Shown here piece after piece: positions 29,994-44,279 of a stretch of 64,000 nt of DNA (within the stretch, counting starts at the first letter, position 1; each line of letters opens with the position of its first letter). Source of the DNA: Hemileia vastatrix (taxonomy: Eukaryota; Basidiomycota; Pucciniomycetes; Pucciniales; Zaghouaniaceae); NCBI GenBank assembly GCA_030280995.1, contig JASXTE010000005.1:434001-498000 (forward strand), read 5' to 3'. Made by a program: the position numbers and the translations under genes. Under the pieces are notes generated by a model. The model was not told the DNA's origin. It saw only the letters and a list, made by a program, of their open reading frames with translations, and ran no database searches.

Positions 29994-32546
29994 ATGAGTT
30001 CTCCACAGGACAATGTAAGTCAAAACCCTGCTTAGAACCCCAGTTCAAAAGCTAAAAACATTCCTCCAGGACATTGCCATGGAGTGCCAAACTTACCCAC
30101 AACCAGAGTCTATGAGCATAGAGGAAAAGTACAACCTTATAAAAAAGATAACAATCAAAATGACTTCACCTCCTCTGCAGGATCAACTGTCCCATCTGGC
30201 CAAGCAGGTTCTGAAACTAGAGAAATAAAGGTCTACCATGCTAAAGGAGGTAGAGCAGTTGCAAAACAACTGCAAGGTAGGGTTCCAACAAATGAATCAA
30301 ACCTTGGCGGAGTTAAAGGTAGGGCAGCCAAGCTAACAACCCCCTACCCAAGGAGGGTCACATCATTCCCAGGAAAAATTCTTGGTAGAGAAATGGAAGC
30401 GGGATTGGTTCCACCAGAAGTGGTCCAGCCACAATTGCAACAGGGATCCTACCCCTCATCAGACTGCCTCAGCTCACCCTTACAAAGGAAAACAAAAGTG
30501 CCAAAAATCAGGGCTTGCACCTATCCCATGGTAAGTAGATTATCCTCTCAGATTGAAAACAATACTGATGATTACAATATAGGTAATGTTATTGATGTAA
30601 AATATGTACAGAAAATTGAGGAGGACTTAAGACAATTAGGTTTTTATGTAGATACACCTGATTTATCTTTTGTTAATACCAACAGTACTATTTATAATAA
30701 TAATACAGTTAAACCTCAGTTGCCACCACGTATTAGTGAGATGAGAAGTTCACAAAACAGTGAAAAAATTGAGAAGGAAGACATGGAGTATTTTAATAAT
30801 AACCCAACTGTCCATAGAATTGTTTCAGCATTATGGAATAGAATGACTGAGTGTGAGGAATAGACAATTAAGCTCACAAGTGATACAATTTTGTCCTTGA
30901 CATTGAAAATTTCTCAACTGGAAACAAGAAATAAAGAGTTAGAGAATGAAAACTTGGCTCTAACTCTTAAGTATGATTCTTTAAGTAATAAATATAGTGA
31001 ACTTTCAAACAAATTCTGTGAGTTAGAAAAGTTGTATGAAGCACATTTATTAAAATCTGAATCAAGAACAAAGTTATCTTTTGCACAAACAAATCAGAGT
31101 GTTTCTGATCTGTTACAAAGAATAACTAAAGTTGAGATTGAAACTGCTAATCTACTAATGAATCAGGATAATCATAAGTATACACAGTATAATAATAATC
31201 CTTTCATTGGCAAAAATGAATCTCAGTTATTTCCAATACCACCACAAGTAAAACCATCTGGTGGTAGTGTCAAGTCTGAGAAAACAAATGTAAGTCACAA
31301 ATATGTGTAAGAGGAGATAAAAGACCATTTATCCAGAGTAAATGAGTTATTGAATTCACCTAAGATTAGTGAAACAAAATCCAATCAGAAGAACTGGCCT
31401 AAGATTGATCAGTACCCAAATTATGATGGGGAAGCCAGCTCTGATTGGCAACATTTTATCCAAAGAATTGACAAATTAAAATTCTCATATAAGTTACAAG
31501 ATGAAGAAATAACATCAAAATTAATTTCTTTATTTAAAAATGTTGCTTTATTATGGTTTGAAGCTGTATTGAGTGAGGGTAAAGATTACTCTTGGGCTGA
31601 ATGGAAGCAACTAATTGAAAAACAATTTGGAGGTTCTAAATTCAGACTCACTCAGCAAAGATTATATGATAAAACTAGGTATAATCCGTTGAATGGTGAC
31701 AAACCTATGGTATTTTTAATGAATTTAAATAAAATATTAAAAGCCATTGAGCCAAAGATGGATTTTAACTTATGGAAAGATAAGATAATATATAAATTAC
31801 CTATATCTGTCAGAGACATTGTTGTAGCTAGAACAATAATGGTTACTGAATATTCTGAATTTATTAATATTTGTAATGAAATATTGTTAAACCATAAGTA
31901 TGAAGCACAGTACACCACTTATAAACAAAATAATGAACATGTAAAAAATCAGAATTCAAAAACACTTCAGGAGAAGCAGAAAAAACCTACTGCACCTGTA
32001 GTACCTAAAAAGTATGAAACTAATACTTGTTATAAGTGTAATAAGCCTTGGGTTAAAGGTCACAAATGTGAGAAAAACATAAATATTGTTGAAAATCCAC
32101 ATGAATCTGAAATTGAAACAGAAAAATGTAAAGATTCAAGTGATTATGACAGTAATATCTCATATAGTGATGACAATGAAGTCTGTATGTTGGAAGATGA
32201 TCTGTCCATCTTTGAAAATCCAATATTAAATATGGACTCAAATGAATCTTTAATGAATTTTGAGGATGCTGAAAGCATTAAGGATATACAAGCTGATAAT
32301 TTAAAGATGACACCTATAACAGTTCCAGCTATCATTTCTGGTGAAAATGTTAATATAGTATTGGACACAGGTGCTGCTGGTTCTGTTGTTTCTACAAATA
32401 CATTACAGAAAATTGATAGTGAGTATAAATCAAAGCTTGAACCCTTCAAAGTTAAAATTGGAGATGTTTTGGATCAGTACTACACCCCATTAGAAGATAC
32501 AAAGCTGCTGTTTTCTTTAAACATCAACATGGTTATGTTAGAGTAA
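29994..32546 (+). pseudogene. gag: Gag-protease of chromovirus C, decayed
   Basis: One frame from ATG 29994 (MSSPQDN..), broken by TAG 30033, TAG 30861 and TAA 31308. A basic N-terminal part is followed by a coiled coil (about 30891-31080, ..LETRNKELENENLALTLK..), a Retrotrans_gag capsid (31390-31900, ..WLWFEAVL-like box), a zinc knuckle CYKCNKPWVKGHKC (about 32030-32075) and a protease box IVLDTGAAGSVVS (about 32350). A frameshift near 32505 leads into the pol frame. No similarity to A/B Gag is evident. Confidence 0.85.
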
Positions 32547-35500
32547 CATGTGACTTTGTAGTAATGGATATTACTAGTTGTAGTAACTGTTTTATCATTG
32601 GAAATGATATTCTGACTAAGTTTGGTGTGAAATTAGACCCTACTAATAATAATTTTACAAGTGGCATGAATGGTAAAAAGGAAATTTAAAATAAATTCTT
32701 TTAACACAGTCTTACACATTGAGTCAGTAACAAATATTCCGTGCAAAGGAAGAGAATCCAATGAAATGGAACTTCTGGAAACAGAAATTTTAAAAGCATC
32801 ATTTGGCACTCAGATAAGTGAAGCTGAGAAGACAAATATTTTGAACTTAATTAAAGCATTTCCAATGGCTTTTGCACATGGGACCAATGAACTTGGCCTT
32901 GTAAAAGATCATGAGATGAGAATTAGTTTAACCTGTAATATGGATAATATTCCTGCTAGTCTTAAAAAGAAACAATACCCTGCTTCACCAATGAAGAGGA
33001 AAGACATAGAGGAAAATATTAAGATATTTCTAAAAATGAAAATTCTTGAGAAGGTTGAAACTACACCAAAATATTGTGTAATATTACCAGTGATAGTTTC
33101 TTATGAACAAGATAAAGAAAGACTGTGCGGTGATTATAGAGTATTAAATACATTTACAGTAGATGATATTTATCCCTTGAAAAGTATCACCTCTATACAT
33201 GCTACCCTTAAAGGCGCTAAGTATATAAGTTTCCTAGATGGAAATGAAGGGTACCATCAAATTCCTGTAGAAAAGAATTCACAGAACTTTTTGTTGATAA
33301 CAAAACATATGGGAATATATAAATATGTCAGGATGCCATTTGGACCAAAAAATGCTCCTTCAGTATTTCAGAAATAAATGGATATAACATTCCATAATGA
33401 AATGATTGAGGGATGGTTAATGGTATACATTGATGACATCACAGTGTTCTCTAAGACATATGATGAACACTTAATTTAATTAAAGAAGGTATTTAAAAAA
33501 ATGGATTAAATCAAAATGACCCTTGCATTGAAAAAATGTAAATTTGGGTTTGAGTCTTTAAAAGTTATTGGTCATATTGTATCTGGCTTACAAATATGTG
33601 TAGACCAAAATAAGGTGGCTTCAATCAAGAATATTGGAATTCCTCAAAATGTAAAGGATGTACAATCTTTTCTTGGTATGTGTGGTTATTATAGACAATA
33701 CACCACACAATATGGGGGGCGGACTTTCTAGCAAGTCCACAACCTTGGACCCAAACTCATCCCAGATTGAGCACACATTGAGCTATTGACAAAGGAACCA
33801 TACAATCAGGGATGAAAACCACTCAGCCAAAAAGTTTGAGGTGGGTGTTCAAGTAGAGTTCAGTATGGGTTCAGTATAAGTTCAGTCTGAGTTCAATCTC
33901 AATTCCATCTGAGTTCAGGTTGGGGACTTGCTAGCAAGTCCACCCCCTATATTGTGTAGTGATATATAAAGAACTACAAATTAATTGCTGCACCATTGAC
34001 CACACTGATAAAGAAATCAGAAGTTTTCATTTGGAATAATGAAAGACAACAGGCTTTTTATAAGTTGAAAGAATGTTTGATGACAGCTCCTATTTTGGGA
34101 TTACCAGATTTCCAATTTCCTTTTGTATTGTATACAGATGCAAGTTTTATTGGTCTGGGTGCTGCTTTGCATCAAAAACAACTTATTGAAGGGAAAATTT
34201 CAGAGGTAGTAATTTGCTATACTTCATGTTCTCTAAGAAGTAGATAATTGAAATATGATGCTACTCAACTTGAATGTTTGGCAGTAGTATGGGCTCTTGA
34301 GAATCTACATTATTACCTAGAAAACCAAAAATTTGAGTTAATAGCTGACTGTAGTTCAGTTAAGTCACTCTTAAACATGAAAACTCCTAATAGACACAGG
34401 TATAGATGGCAATTAGCTTTACAAGAATACAGAGGACAGATGACTATTACACATAGAGCAGGAGCCTTACACTCTAATGTAGATCTGTTATCTAGAGTAC
34501 CTCTACCTAATAATGATGATAATCCTGCTTATGTTCTGGAGTCAGAGATTATTAAAATTTATGGCATTTATATTGTAGATCTTGAGGATGAATTCATGCA
34601 ATCAATTCTTGATAATTATGCTTCAAATCCTGACTTGAGTAAACTTACTACAATATTAAATGATCCATCTAATACTTCAATGAATGTTTTAATAAAAACA
34701 TTACCACATAAGTATAAGGAAGCATTAGAAATAGGAAAATTTTCCATTGAGGATGGTTTTATATATTACAGGAAAAAATTAAGTAATGTAATTGTAATTC
34801 CCCCTTCAATGAAGGAGTTAATGTTAAGTATATGTCATGATGATATATTAGCAGGTCATTTTGACTTCCATAAAACATTAACCAAAGTAAAAAATATAGC
34901 TTGGTGGATTAACATGTCTGATGATGCTCAAAAATATGTTGAGACATGTGATTCTTGTCAAAAAATCTAAAAGATTAACAGGAAAAAGAGCTGGGTTATT
35001 ACAACAAATTGAGAAACCAAAAGCTCCATGGGAAATAGTCAACATGGACTTTGTAACAGGTTTTCCAATAGCAGGACATAAGAGTTATAACTCCTGCTGG
35101 GTAATTGTAGATAGATTTACAAAAATGTGTAAATTTATTCCTACCCACAAAGAGGTTTCTGCAAAGGACTTAGCTTTTTTATGGTGGACACAAATGTTAA
35201 ATATAGCAGGGTTCCCCAAAGCAATAGTTTCAGACAGAGATCCAAAATTTACTTCTGAGTTCTGGAAATCACTTATGGATGTTTCAGGTTGCCAATTAAA
35301 ACTTTCTACAGCACACCATCCACAAACTGATGGGCTAGCAGAAAGAATGATACAAGCTTTAGAATATATGATAAGAAGATATTGTGATTTTGGTCTTAAC
35401 TTTAAAGACAATGTCAAATTCATGCATGATTGGGTAACCCTTATCCCAGGTTTAGAATTTGAATACAATAGTACAGTACATTCTGTCACTGGCGAAAAGC

Positions 35501-36126
35501 CATTTGAGTTATGGTTGGGTTATGTACCTAATACCCCTGCTAAAACTCTTAATAAATTACCTAGATTGGATATCCATCCAGGTACAAAATCTTTTCTTCA
35601 GATGCAAGAATTATGCAGAAAGCATGTTCAAGAATGTATAAATAAGGCATTTGAGTATGAGAAGAAAAGATGGGATAAAGCCCATCAAGCAAAAATGTTC
35701 AAAGAGGGTGATGAAGTCCTTATTTCTACACTAAATTTCAATTTAAATGGAAATGTTAAATTGAAGGATCCATTCATTGAACCATTTGTAGTAAAAAAGA
35801 TGGTTGGTAACAATGCTGTTGAAGTTATTCTATACGCACCATGTGATAGAAAACATCCAGTATTTCCTATTTCTCTTATAAAAACATACCATTCTAGTGA
35901 TACTGCTCTATTTACAAGAAGATCAGGAAGGAATAAACAGCAACCTGAAGAAATAGTTGAAAAAGCAGAAATTGAAAAGATACTTAAAAAGAGACACCTT
36001 ACAAAAGAAAAGGGAGTTGACTATCTATTAAGATTTAAAAATAAATCAAGTGAATATGACCAGTGGGTTCCAGAAACTGAAATCTCTGATCTTAAAAATT
36101 TCTTAAAAAAATTTAAATCCAAATAA
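32505..36126 (+). pseudogene. pol: Pol of chromovirus C with C-terminal chromodomain, decayed
   Basis: It begins with the protease end (..IIGNDILTKFGV), then RT from 32670 (..RLCGDYRVLN.., ..FLDGNEGYHQIPV.., catalytic VYIDD at about 33426-33440), RNase H (YTDASFIGLGAAL), HHCC finger (H-x3-H, CDSC), integrase (NMDFVTG, VSDRDPKFTSEFW, HHPQTDGLAERM) and, at about 35980-36115, a chromodomain (..YLLRFKNKSSEYDQWVPE..). Lesions include a stop after 33372, two more at about 33477 and 33507, a CACTA MITE at 33701, a stop at 34245 and a frameshift near 34967. The chromodomain places it among chromoviruses. Confidence 0.9.
33701..33961. mobile_element. 261-bp CACTA-type MITE in the RT of C
   Basis: Ends are CACCACACAATATGGGGGG and, inverted, CACTACACAATATAGGGGG, followed by CTAGCAAGTCC in both arms. 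The flanks are ATA on both sides (33698-33700 and 33962-33964), and removing the MITE plus one ATA restores ..YYRQYIKNY.. of RT. A subterminal run of about 10-bp AGTTCAGTNT repeats lies at 33852-33920. The same ends and subterminal repeats occur in element E, so this is a deletion derivative of that family. Confidence 0.9.
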
Positions 36127-36244
36127 TACTGTTTAATTCAGTATATGTATTATAAAAAATTTAAAAATTATTTTTCTATTCACTCCTTACTTATTAATTA
36201 AAATGTCTTAACATTTTTTTTGTTGTTTTTTTTGGGTGAGGAAG

Positions 36245-37443
36245 TGTCAGCCTAGGTATCGCCAGGACTGAGTAATTCTTATGATTATAATAAGATAACC
36301 TTAATTAAATTAAGCTTATAACTTAAAGATAAGGTTGAAATACTTATATATATGGTTATAATACATATATATATGGTTATAATATATATATATATAATTA
36401 TTACACTATTATATAACTTATAGTAGTTTAACCAGCTTATCCACAGCCTAATAATACTTATTAAGGTGTTAATGGAGTCATAATATACTTATATTAAGTA
36501 ATATTAAGTAATTATAGACATACATAAGCTTATATGTATACATAAACCTCATATTCAGTGAAATATGTAGTTATATTATGTATATTTAGGTCTATAAGTG
36601 GGGTTTAACCTCTTAATAGCCTATAAAATCTCTTTTTCTACTTATTTTAGGTCATATGGACATATTCAGTGGACTCACAACACCTACACAAGCATATACA
36701 CCTATTTCAGGCGCATATATCCAGTTTGGTCAACTTAATCTGCTTCCTTGGATGAATTTTCACAGATTTATGGGTTGGGATATGATTACTGGGTTAATAT
36801 GGATGCTTGTGGATGTTATTAAGGACTTTGAAAGTTAATTTGGTTCCTTTATATGTTTTGGGCTTCATTATATTCTCTTTGGATGAGCTATTTTACCTGT
36901 TTCTTTATGGTATCTGCTTTTATCTGTTTATTCTATTTATGGTATGGGTCTGTGGTATCATTAATTGTGATGGAGGGTCCTTACTGGAGGTATGGGTGTT
37001 GAATCTTCTTGAAGTGGATGCCATGGGGAGGTTATGTGCCCTCACAGTGCTGTAATTGCCGGGGATAGCAGTGACATCATTTGGATTGAAGGTCTGTGCA
37101 CTCCAGTTGATTTTGGTATAAGTAAGGGAGGATTTGATGGGTTATTGGACATCAATTACTTACTACACTTCAATTAACCACTAAAACACAATTATTATCA
37201 TATAGAAGTATATTATAAAGCATTTATAAATTGATATTATCTTTATATAAGCTATAACTATATTTTATTTATCTATTTTCCACCACTAGCACACATAAAA
37301 ATCCAAGTATTGTGAGTTTATATGGAAAATAACTATTTTATTTGTCTTCCCTTAAAGTTTAATCACTAAATCATTTACCAATAAGTAGTAGGACCATTAA
37401 TATTTACTATTAAATAATACTTAGATACTAGCATATACTGACA
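36245..37443 (+). repeat. 3' LTR of chromovirus C
   Basis: 1199 bp, TGTCAG ... CTGACA, followed by the TCTTG target copy. It has more TATATA repeats near 36350-36395 than the 5' LTR. Confidence 0.93.
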
Positions 37444-38367
37444 TCTTGTTTGAAAAGGAAATTATCATGTTTGCCAAATTCAACTCTCCCCAACAATTAT
37501 GGATTACACCAAAGCCTCATGACTCTTACTATCATACAAATACACTTGCAAAAAGTGCAGAAGTAAATTTTTCTGCTGATTTGAATGATAAAACAGTTTC
37601 CCCTAAAGTTTTCAGTCTAGAACTACCTCTAAGCTTCCCTGAACCAAGAGTAAGATCAAAAAATGAGGAAACCTTATACTGTTGGCACTGTCATCTAGGG
37701 CATTCAAGCCTAAGACAAATTAGGAAAATGGTAGAATAAAAGATATCTTTTAGTCTCCTAGAGAAATTTCAACCTGGAAAAATTATTTGAAATGCATGTC
37801 AAATGTGTAAAAGCAGACAGGACGCATTCTTAGATTCAACAGGTAGATTGCCTCACTAATTGGAGATCTTGACTGCTGACTTAATAGGTCCTATCAAAGA
37901 GACTTCAATTGAGAATGGTCTATACATTCTCACTATAAAGGATGTTTTTATTTCATACAGTGAGTGTCACACCTTTGGACACAAAAATGAAGCAGCAGGG
38001 CAGGTTATCAACATTATCAATTGTCTGGAAACTCAAACCAATTTTTCTGTAAAGGTGTTTGGATCAGAAAATGGTGGTAAGTTCTACAATAAAACACTAG
38101 ATACTTATTTGAATACAAAAGGTTTAGTTCACAAATAATCCTTACCTTATTATCACAAATGGAATGGCTCCATTAAAAGATACAATAAAATGGTCACCAA
38201 ATCTGATAGAAAAATGTTGTTTGATAGACACCTACAAAAATCCTTCTGGAGTTTTTCCTTCAAATGGGCTTCATAGATTCTCAACAGAATCTCTAACAAA
38301 ATATCAAATGAAAAAAACTCCCTATGAAGCCATGTTCAACCTAAAACTGCAACTAGGTATCATTAGA
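37444..38367 (+). pseudogene. Copia element D: integrase (decayed)
   Basis: It resumes the D frame after C. It holds a GAG-pre-integrase finger (LYCWHCHLGHSSLRQIRKM, about 37673-37733), the integrase core (LTADLIGPI at about 37868, VFGSENGGKF with Glu where Asp is usual) and the ..KKTPYEAMFN.. box near 38312-38341. Stops at 37737, near 37790, 37857 and 38136 break it. The frame continues at 49530 after element E. Confidence 0.82.
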
Positions 38368-38419
38368 CACCACACAATATGGGAGGTGGACTTGCTAGCA
38401 AGTCCGCAAATTTAAACCC

Positions 38420-41400
38420 TAATTTATATCTAATTGAGAACACATTGAGGCAGTGATGAAACAATCATGAAGAAATATTCAATTTACTTTGAAAACACCT
38501 TGAAACTAATTTCAACCTTCATTGAACCACAGTTGATTAATAGTTCAAAAAATATCTATACTTGAATTAGAGGATTTTTTGAACAGATAAAAACTTAAAT
38601 GAGCCCCACTCTCAATCTAGCCTTGTGGATTCATAAGATTTTGAAAAATTTTAAATTTTTTTCATTTTTTGAATCTAATGAAACTCTCAGATACTTTGAA
38701 TTATAAGAGATTTCACTAAAATTTACAGGTTATTCACCCTATGAATATAAAGATAAAACATCCAATATTTCAAGAAATTATTCATTAGGAAATATTTATT
38801 GAATTTCTATATATTATTAAATTTTTATCAGTAAAAAATTGAGAAATAAAGACCTTTTCTGATTATAGTAATCAATATTATTGTTTATTTATCCAATTTC
38901 AAAATATTTGTGGAAGTTGAAACACTCTTTAAAATATTTCAACATTAAATTTAGTCAATAGAACAATTTGTAAAATTGATTTACATCCCATATTTATATA
39001 AGTTAAAACAGGAAATGAGCCCAATTCTATTAAAAATATAACTTATCATGATCTTCATTATATCAAAAGAATAAAAAATCAAATTTTTATGAGAATAAAA
39101 TCTATGGTTAATAAATATTTAAAAATATTTTTGAGTTTTTTTTGGGATGTTTCATGCCACTATGATTTTGAAGTCTCAAAATATATTATATAACTTTTGT
39201 GCTTACATTGTTTCAAAATTTTCCTTACAAGTTCTTTCCTCCCTCAAACTTCAAATATCATTCTTCTCCCATCTAAAATTTTCTCCCTCTTACATTTTAT
39301 TTAAGTCTACCAAGAACTGTCCCATCCCAAACCGTTATTCCCCCTACTCCACCCCTAATCATCCCATTACACCCCTCCTCACTTATTTATCTCCCCTTAA
39401 CCCCCTATTTATTCCCCTCTTCACCATTTTCCATCCCAAATTTCTTGATATCACTCCTTTTGTTCCCCTTTTAACCCCTTTTACTCTATAGGCAGAAAAG
39501 GGGGTGATTTGGAAAGCCATAGGGGTTGGATGAAAATTGAAAGGGTGTATTGGGGTGGGGTGGGGAATTTCTGGGGTAAAGAGTGATAAAAGAGAGGTTG
39601 AAAGCAAAAGCATTTTAATTAGTTATAAAAGGAGTGGGGTGGAGTTGAGGCAAAAATAGATAGGGTAAGGTTGGAAGGGGTAGGGTAGGGTAGGAAAAGG
39701 CAAGAAAGGAGTGGTGAGGGATGAGGATGGTAGCAAAAGGGGTGGAGTTGTGTTAAAGTGAAAATAGAGTGGAGGGGAATAGTGAGGAGGGCTTAAACTT
39801 GGATTTTGAAGCTTAGAGGGTGTAGCAAATGTATCAGGAGGGCAATAAAAGGGTGGGGGTGGTAATAGAATTAACAGACATGACAAGGTAGAAAAAGTTG
39901 TGTGGAGAGATTGAGAGGTTGTTGATTGAGGTGACAAAAAATGGAGAATGTACTCTATTCTTCAGGCAAACATCAGAGTCCACCCCCTCAATCTACAGCT
40001 CTATTCTGCCAATATGAAAAAGTGATTGATAATTATCGTTTCTTTATATTTTGAACCTAAAACTATAGTTTATACATCTTTATTTAATATTTTTTATTTA
40101 AAATGCAATTTAAGACTAAGAAAGTAATATAATAAAATAATTGGTAACAAAATACTATTTTGATTTTTTACAAAAGAATTGACAGTATTCTTCTGATAAG
40201 TATACATGATATAAATAAATAATATAATAGGAAAATTTTAGAAAAAAGTTGAAAACTAAAACAAGAAATTTAAAGAAATTTTAAACAATTGAACTTATGT
40301 ATTTATTCTTAAATGTAATAGTAAAATATGTTGGTTAGATTAAAAATATCTTTGAATTAAATTAAATAATTCAAGTAAAGTTTGAAGAAAAGATCTATCT
40401 ACATATATAACCATTTAGCTTCATTTCTTGTTTTGTGATTACTATATATAACTGGATAATTGACTGTAATAACTGCAAATTTAAGAAAATTTAATAATTT
40501 ATCTGCCTCAATATATTTATGATAATCTATTCAGTAACAGAAAAAAATTTCTGAGTCAATTCTTTTACTAGTTTTATTCATTTCAATGACTATATACATT
40601 TTCAAAAAAATATTTATCATGTTTTTGGTGGAACTTAGATTGAACTCTCAATGAAATCCTGTTTCCAAGTGGGGTTCAAGCTAAGTTAAGGCATGAAAAA
40701 ATTTATAATTTTTTATAAGTATTTTTAAGTATAAAAATAATTATATTTTTATATCAAAATGTTTTTATTAAATACTTTGAAGTTGTGAAAATAAGTGCAA
40801 ATTAAGAATCATTTTGATAAAATATCATATTAAGAATAGTTTTAAGTTTATCATATATTATTATGATATGAGTTCTTTCCATATAGAAGATTAAGAAAAT
40901 AACTGAAAATTAATTTTATACAACTATATTATATAAAAAAGGTATCAGCTCTTTTGCTTAGATTTTAAGTACTTCAAAAAAATTATTTTTTGCTTTAGGT
41001 ACACATCATATAGAGTCTTCAGAGAATCATATTAATTTTTTAGACTTATATTTGTAAGTTGAAGGGAAGCCTCACAGGATAAAATTGGAGGGTTTGTAAA
41101 AAAAATAAGTAAATATCATTTAAATCAATATATATTTCTATAAAAAGCCAAATTTTAATATTTATTTTCTGTTTTAAATATGTAATGAAGATTTAAAATA
41201 ATTCTATTTAAATTAATTTTTATAAAAATATGCTCATTCCAGTATTGCTTTGTGAAAAGGCCAATTTCAAGAGGATTTATAAATTCTTCTGTTAAATAAA
41301 TATCAAAGGGATTATTTTTCATACACTAAGAAATTGAAAAGAAACATCATACAAGATCTACAAATCAGTAAAAATATCATTATTCCAATAAATCATCAAT

Positions 41401-42279
41401 AGATCCTGAACGCATATATTTAATTTTAAAATTGTGTGTAAGTGTTCAGTTGTGAATTACTCCTATCAAAACTTTTATTTTAAAGACTAAAAAAGTGTAC
41501 CTGAAACATTTCACTTAATTTATTTTTCAGCACCATAGAATTGAAATATTTTTTCTATTCATTTTAAATATGGAATAATATTATTTTTAATCGAAATATG
41601 ATTGCCTTTACAGCTGCTTTGCTACATGGGCATAATATAAAGTATTTATTGTGTCTTTTTTACAAAATAAATAACATATAATAGTTTTTCAATTTTAAAC
41701 TGATAGAATTATGAAAATATACCACTTTCACCTATTTAAATCATTTTTTGAGCAATAATACAATCAAAATTTTTATCTGAAGCACATTTTTTAACATGAT
41801 AACACTTTGCAAAATATATGGTGCTTATTCCCAAGTTGACAATGAAATTATCCCACAATACAGCATTAAAGCAAAATCAAGCACTAAAATTAAAGTTTAA
41901 ATAAATTTATACTACTTTGTTTTTATTATCTTTAAAGATTTACATCTAGCTTGAATTTCAGTTTTTTTTTATGAAAAATTTACTGAGTAGTGATTTATTA
42001 TTTAAACTCATGATATTACTCTACCAAATAACCATATTTACATGCAATTTTGATGAAATAAATCATGAAAAGTTCCAGAATATCATATATGTATTACATT
42101 GAATAAATGTATATTGCAAAAATTCTTAGTAGTTGAATATTCAATAGAACAAAAAAAAGAGCAAAAATATATTTTCTTTTAATTTTAATCATCTTCTTGC
42201 ATATAAAAATGTAAAAAAAATGATTAAAGTCCACTGGTATAAGAATTATACTTCTTTCTAAAATTATAATAAAACAATA
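38420..42279. other. AT-rich left interior of element E
   Basis: No gene recognised over 3.8 kb. At 39240-39490 the plus strand is C/T-rich and at 39490-39945 it is G-rich, meeting at 39480-39505 (CCCCTTTT .. AAAAGGGG), so a loose fold-back is possible. A fragment AGTCCACCCCCTCAATCTAC at 39976-39995 resembles an inverted CACTA end. The rest is featureless. Confidence 0.5.
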
Positions 42280-43860
42280 GGGGGTATCAATGTTCAGGGA
42301 TATGCAATTGGGGATCAGGAATTTTTTTCCCAGGATCAGAAATTATTAATTGATGAAATTCTTATCCATGATAATGTATTATCCTGCCTCTTATACCCCA
42401 ATTTCTATTCCTAATTCCTGATCCCAAACTCATTGCATCCATGATGGATTATTAAGAAAGTCACATGACTTATAATTGCTGATGCCATCCTTAAGTCTCT
42501 CCTCACTCTATGATACTTAATTTTGGTGGAAAAAACATAATTTTTTTTCTATCTACACACCCCACCTGCCCATTTGGTGGTGAATTCCCACCTCCCACTC
42601 ATAACCTAAACCTTCTACCTACAATAATGAAGTACCTCTCTACTAGGAAGAAAATTCACAGAGCTATGAATTCTATCACTTTAGTTTTAGCTGCTGACTC
42701 TGATTCTGAATCTGGTTTGGAAGACACTTTAGCTTATATGTCTTATCTATCCAAAAAGTGTTACATCATCCCAAGGGGGCCAAATCTTTATCATGATCCC
42801 AGATATGATCTCTGCTCCATTCTCAACATTCCTCAACTAAACTTCACTCAACTATTTCGAAATTCTCCTGATTCTTTTTTCAAACTTTCTCAACTCATCT
42901 CCAATCATCCTATCTTCCATAATAATTCCCATAACAAACAGCATGATCCTGCCTTTTAACTTGCTGTTGCACTATGTTGCTTTGGTTCAAATGAAAATGG
43001 TGCTGCTGTATGACACCTAGATAATCTCTTTACCATAGGATATAGTACCGTCATATTATACACCAAGCGCTGCATGATTGCTATCATTTCTCTCAAGTCT
43101 CAGACACTTGCTTAGCCAACTCCACAATAGCAAATTGAGTCCTCTCAAGTAATGCAAGCTAAAGGTTTCCCTAGATGTGTAGGCTTTGTTGATGGTACAG
43201 CTATACCTTTGAGTCAAAAGCCTGCTCATAATGGCAACCATTATTTTGATTGCAAAAAAACGTTTCTTCAAAATGTTCTCCAATTTAACATCTTTCATAA
43301 ACTAACTTTTTATCTTCTTTTTAGATACTCTATTGCCATTCAACTTGTCTGTGACACCAACAAAAAAGTTTATTTCTTTTCATAGTGGCTGCCCCGGCTC
43401 ATGTCATGACTCTTCCATCTTCTAAAGAGTGAGGATTTCTCAAAGTCCTGACTCATACTTTGAAAAATCTCAGTACCTCCTTTCAGACTCAGCATATGAA
43501 AGTGGAAAGTAAATTATAACTGCTTTCCATGGTGCAACCTTAGAAAATCACCCCAAAACCACCTTTAATTATCACCTTGCCCAATCAAGAGTACAGATTG
43601 AACATGCTATTGGGATTTTAAAGGGAAGATTATCTAGTCTCTGGAGACTCAGAATCCAATTTCAAAAAAAAATGGAAATAAAACTGCAAATAACTGGATA
43701 ATGAATTGTGTTATAATCCACAATATCTTAGCTGAATTAAAGGATGAGTGGAATGATCTTTATGAATAAGAGGATCCTGAACCAGCACTGGCTCTCCCCT
43801 CAAATCACAAAACATTCTTTCAACCGGCATATGCTCTGTAATTATGCCAATCACCCTCCA
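42280..43860 (+). pseudogene. PIF/Harbinger-like transposon copy 1, DDE nuclease (decayed)
   Basis: It starts at GGGGGTATCAA, the same end as copy 2 at 56621. The nuclease can be traced from about 42628 (MKYLSTRKKI..) through GFPRCVGFVDGTAIPLSQKP and HYFDCKK (43155-43260), an intron-like segment ending TTTTTAG at about 43323, then RYSIAIQLVCD. Later pieces are in shifted frames, including the conserved ..QSRVQIEHAIGILKGR.. stretch near 43585-43630. This matches HARBI1-type DDE_Tnp_4 nucleases. Many stops; no right terminal repeat found. Confidence 0.78.
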
Positions 43861-44279
43861 CCATTTTGACACACAACCCTTTTATTTTTTTGTTTTCATA
43901 CCCTTTAAATGTCCACTTTGTATACTTTATTCACTTGGCTTGGTATTTTTGTTTGTTGCATATTAATTTTTTTTAAATTTACAGTGAATATCTCTTTTTT
44001 GGATGGCTCATTGGTTTTCTTTCACCAGCTCAACATGAAAATCACATATTTTTTCAGTGTTTCTTTTTTTCATTCTTCACTCATATCCTTTTCCTCCTCT
44101 TCTCAAACATACCTCAAATATTTTGGTTCCATTTTTTTTAACCCATCTCACCAGGTAAGTCTTTTTTTCATTTTTATTGAATTTTTATTTACTAATCATG
44201 ATTTTTTTTGCTTTATTTTGTTTTTGTTTTTTTTGTTAGTTCCTCACCTGTCATTCCTCATCTTTCCCCCCTTTTTATC

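Larger units (their letters stand above)
15362..37443 (+). mobile_element. Ty3/gypsy chromovirus C, decayed, host of element B
   Basis: LTRs start TGTCAG and end CTGACA (15362-16539 and 36245-37443), and the element is flanked by TCTTG on both sides (15357-15361 and 37444-37448). Removing B leaves about 6.75 kb of internal sequence, a normal size. The reading frame is broken by several stops, at least two frameshifts and a MITE. A purine-rich tract GGGTGAGGAAG (36234-36244) abuts the 3' LTR. No standard PBS is evident after the 5' LTR. Confidence 0.93.
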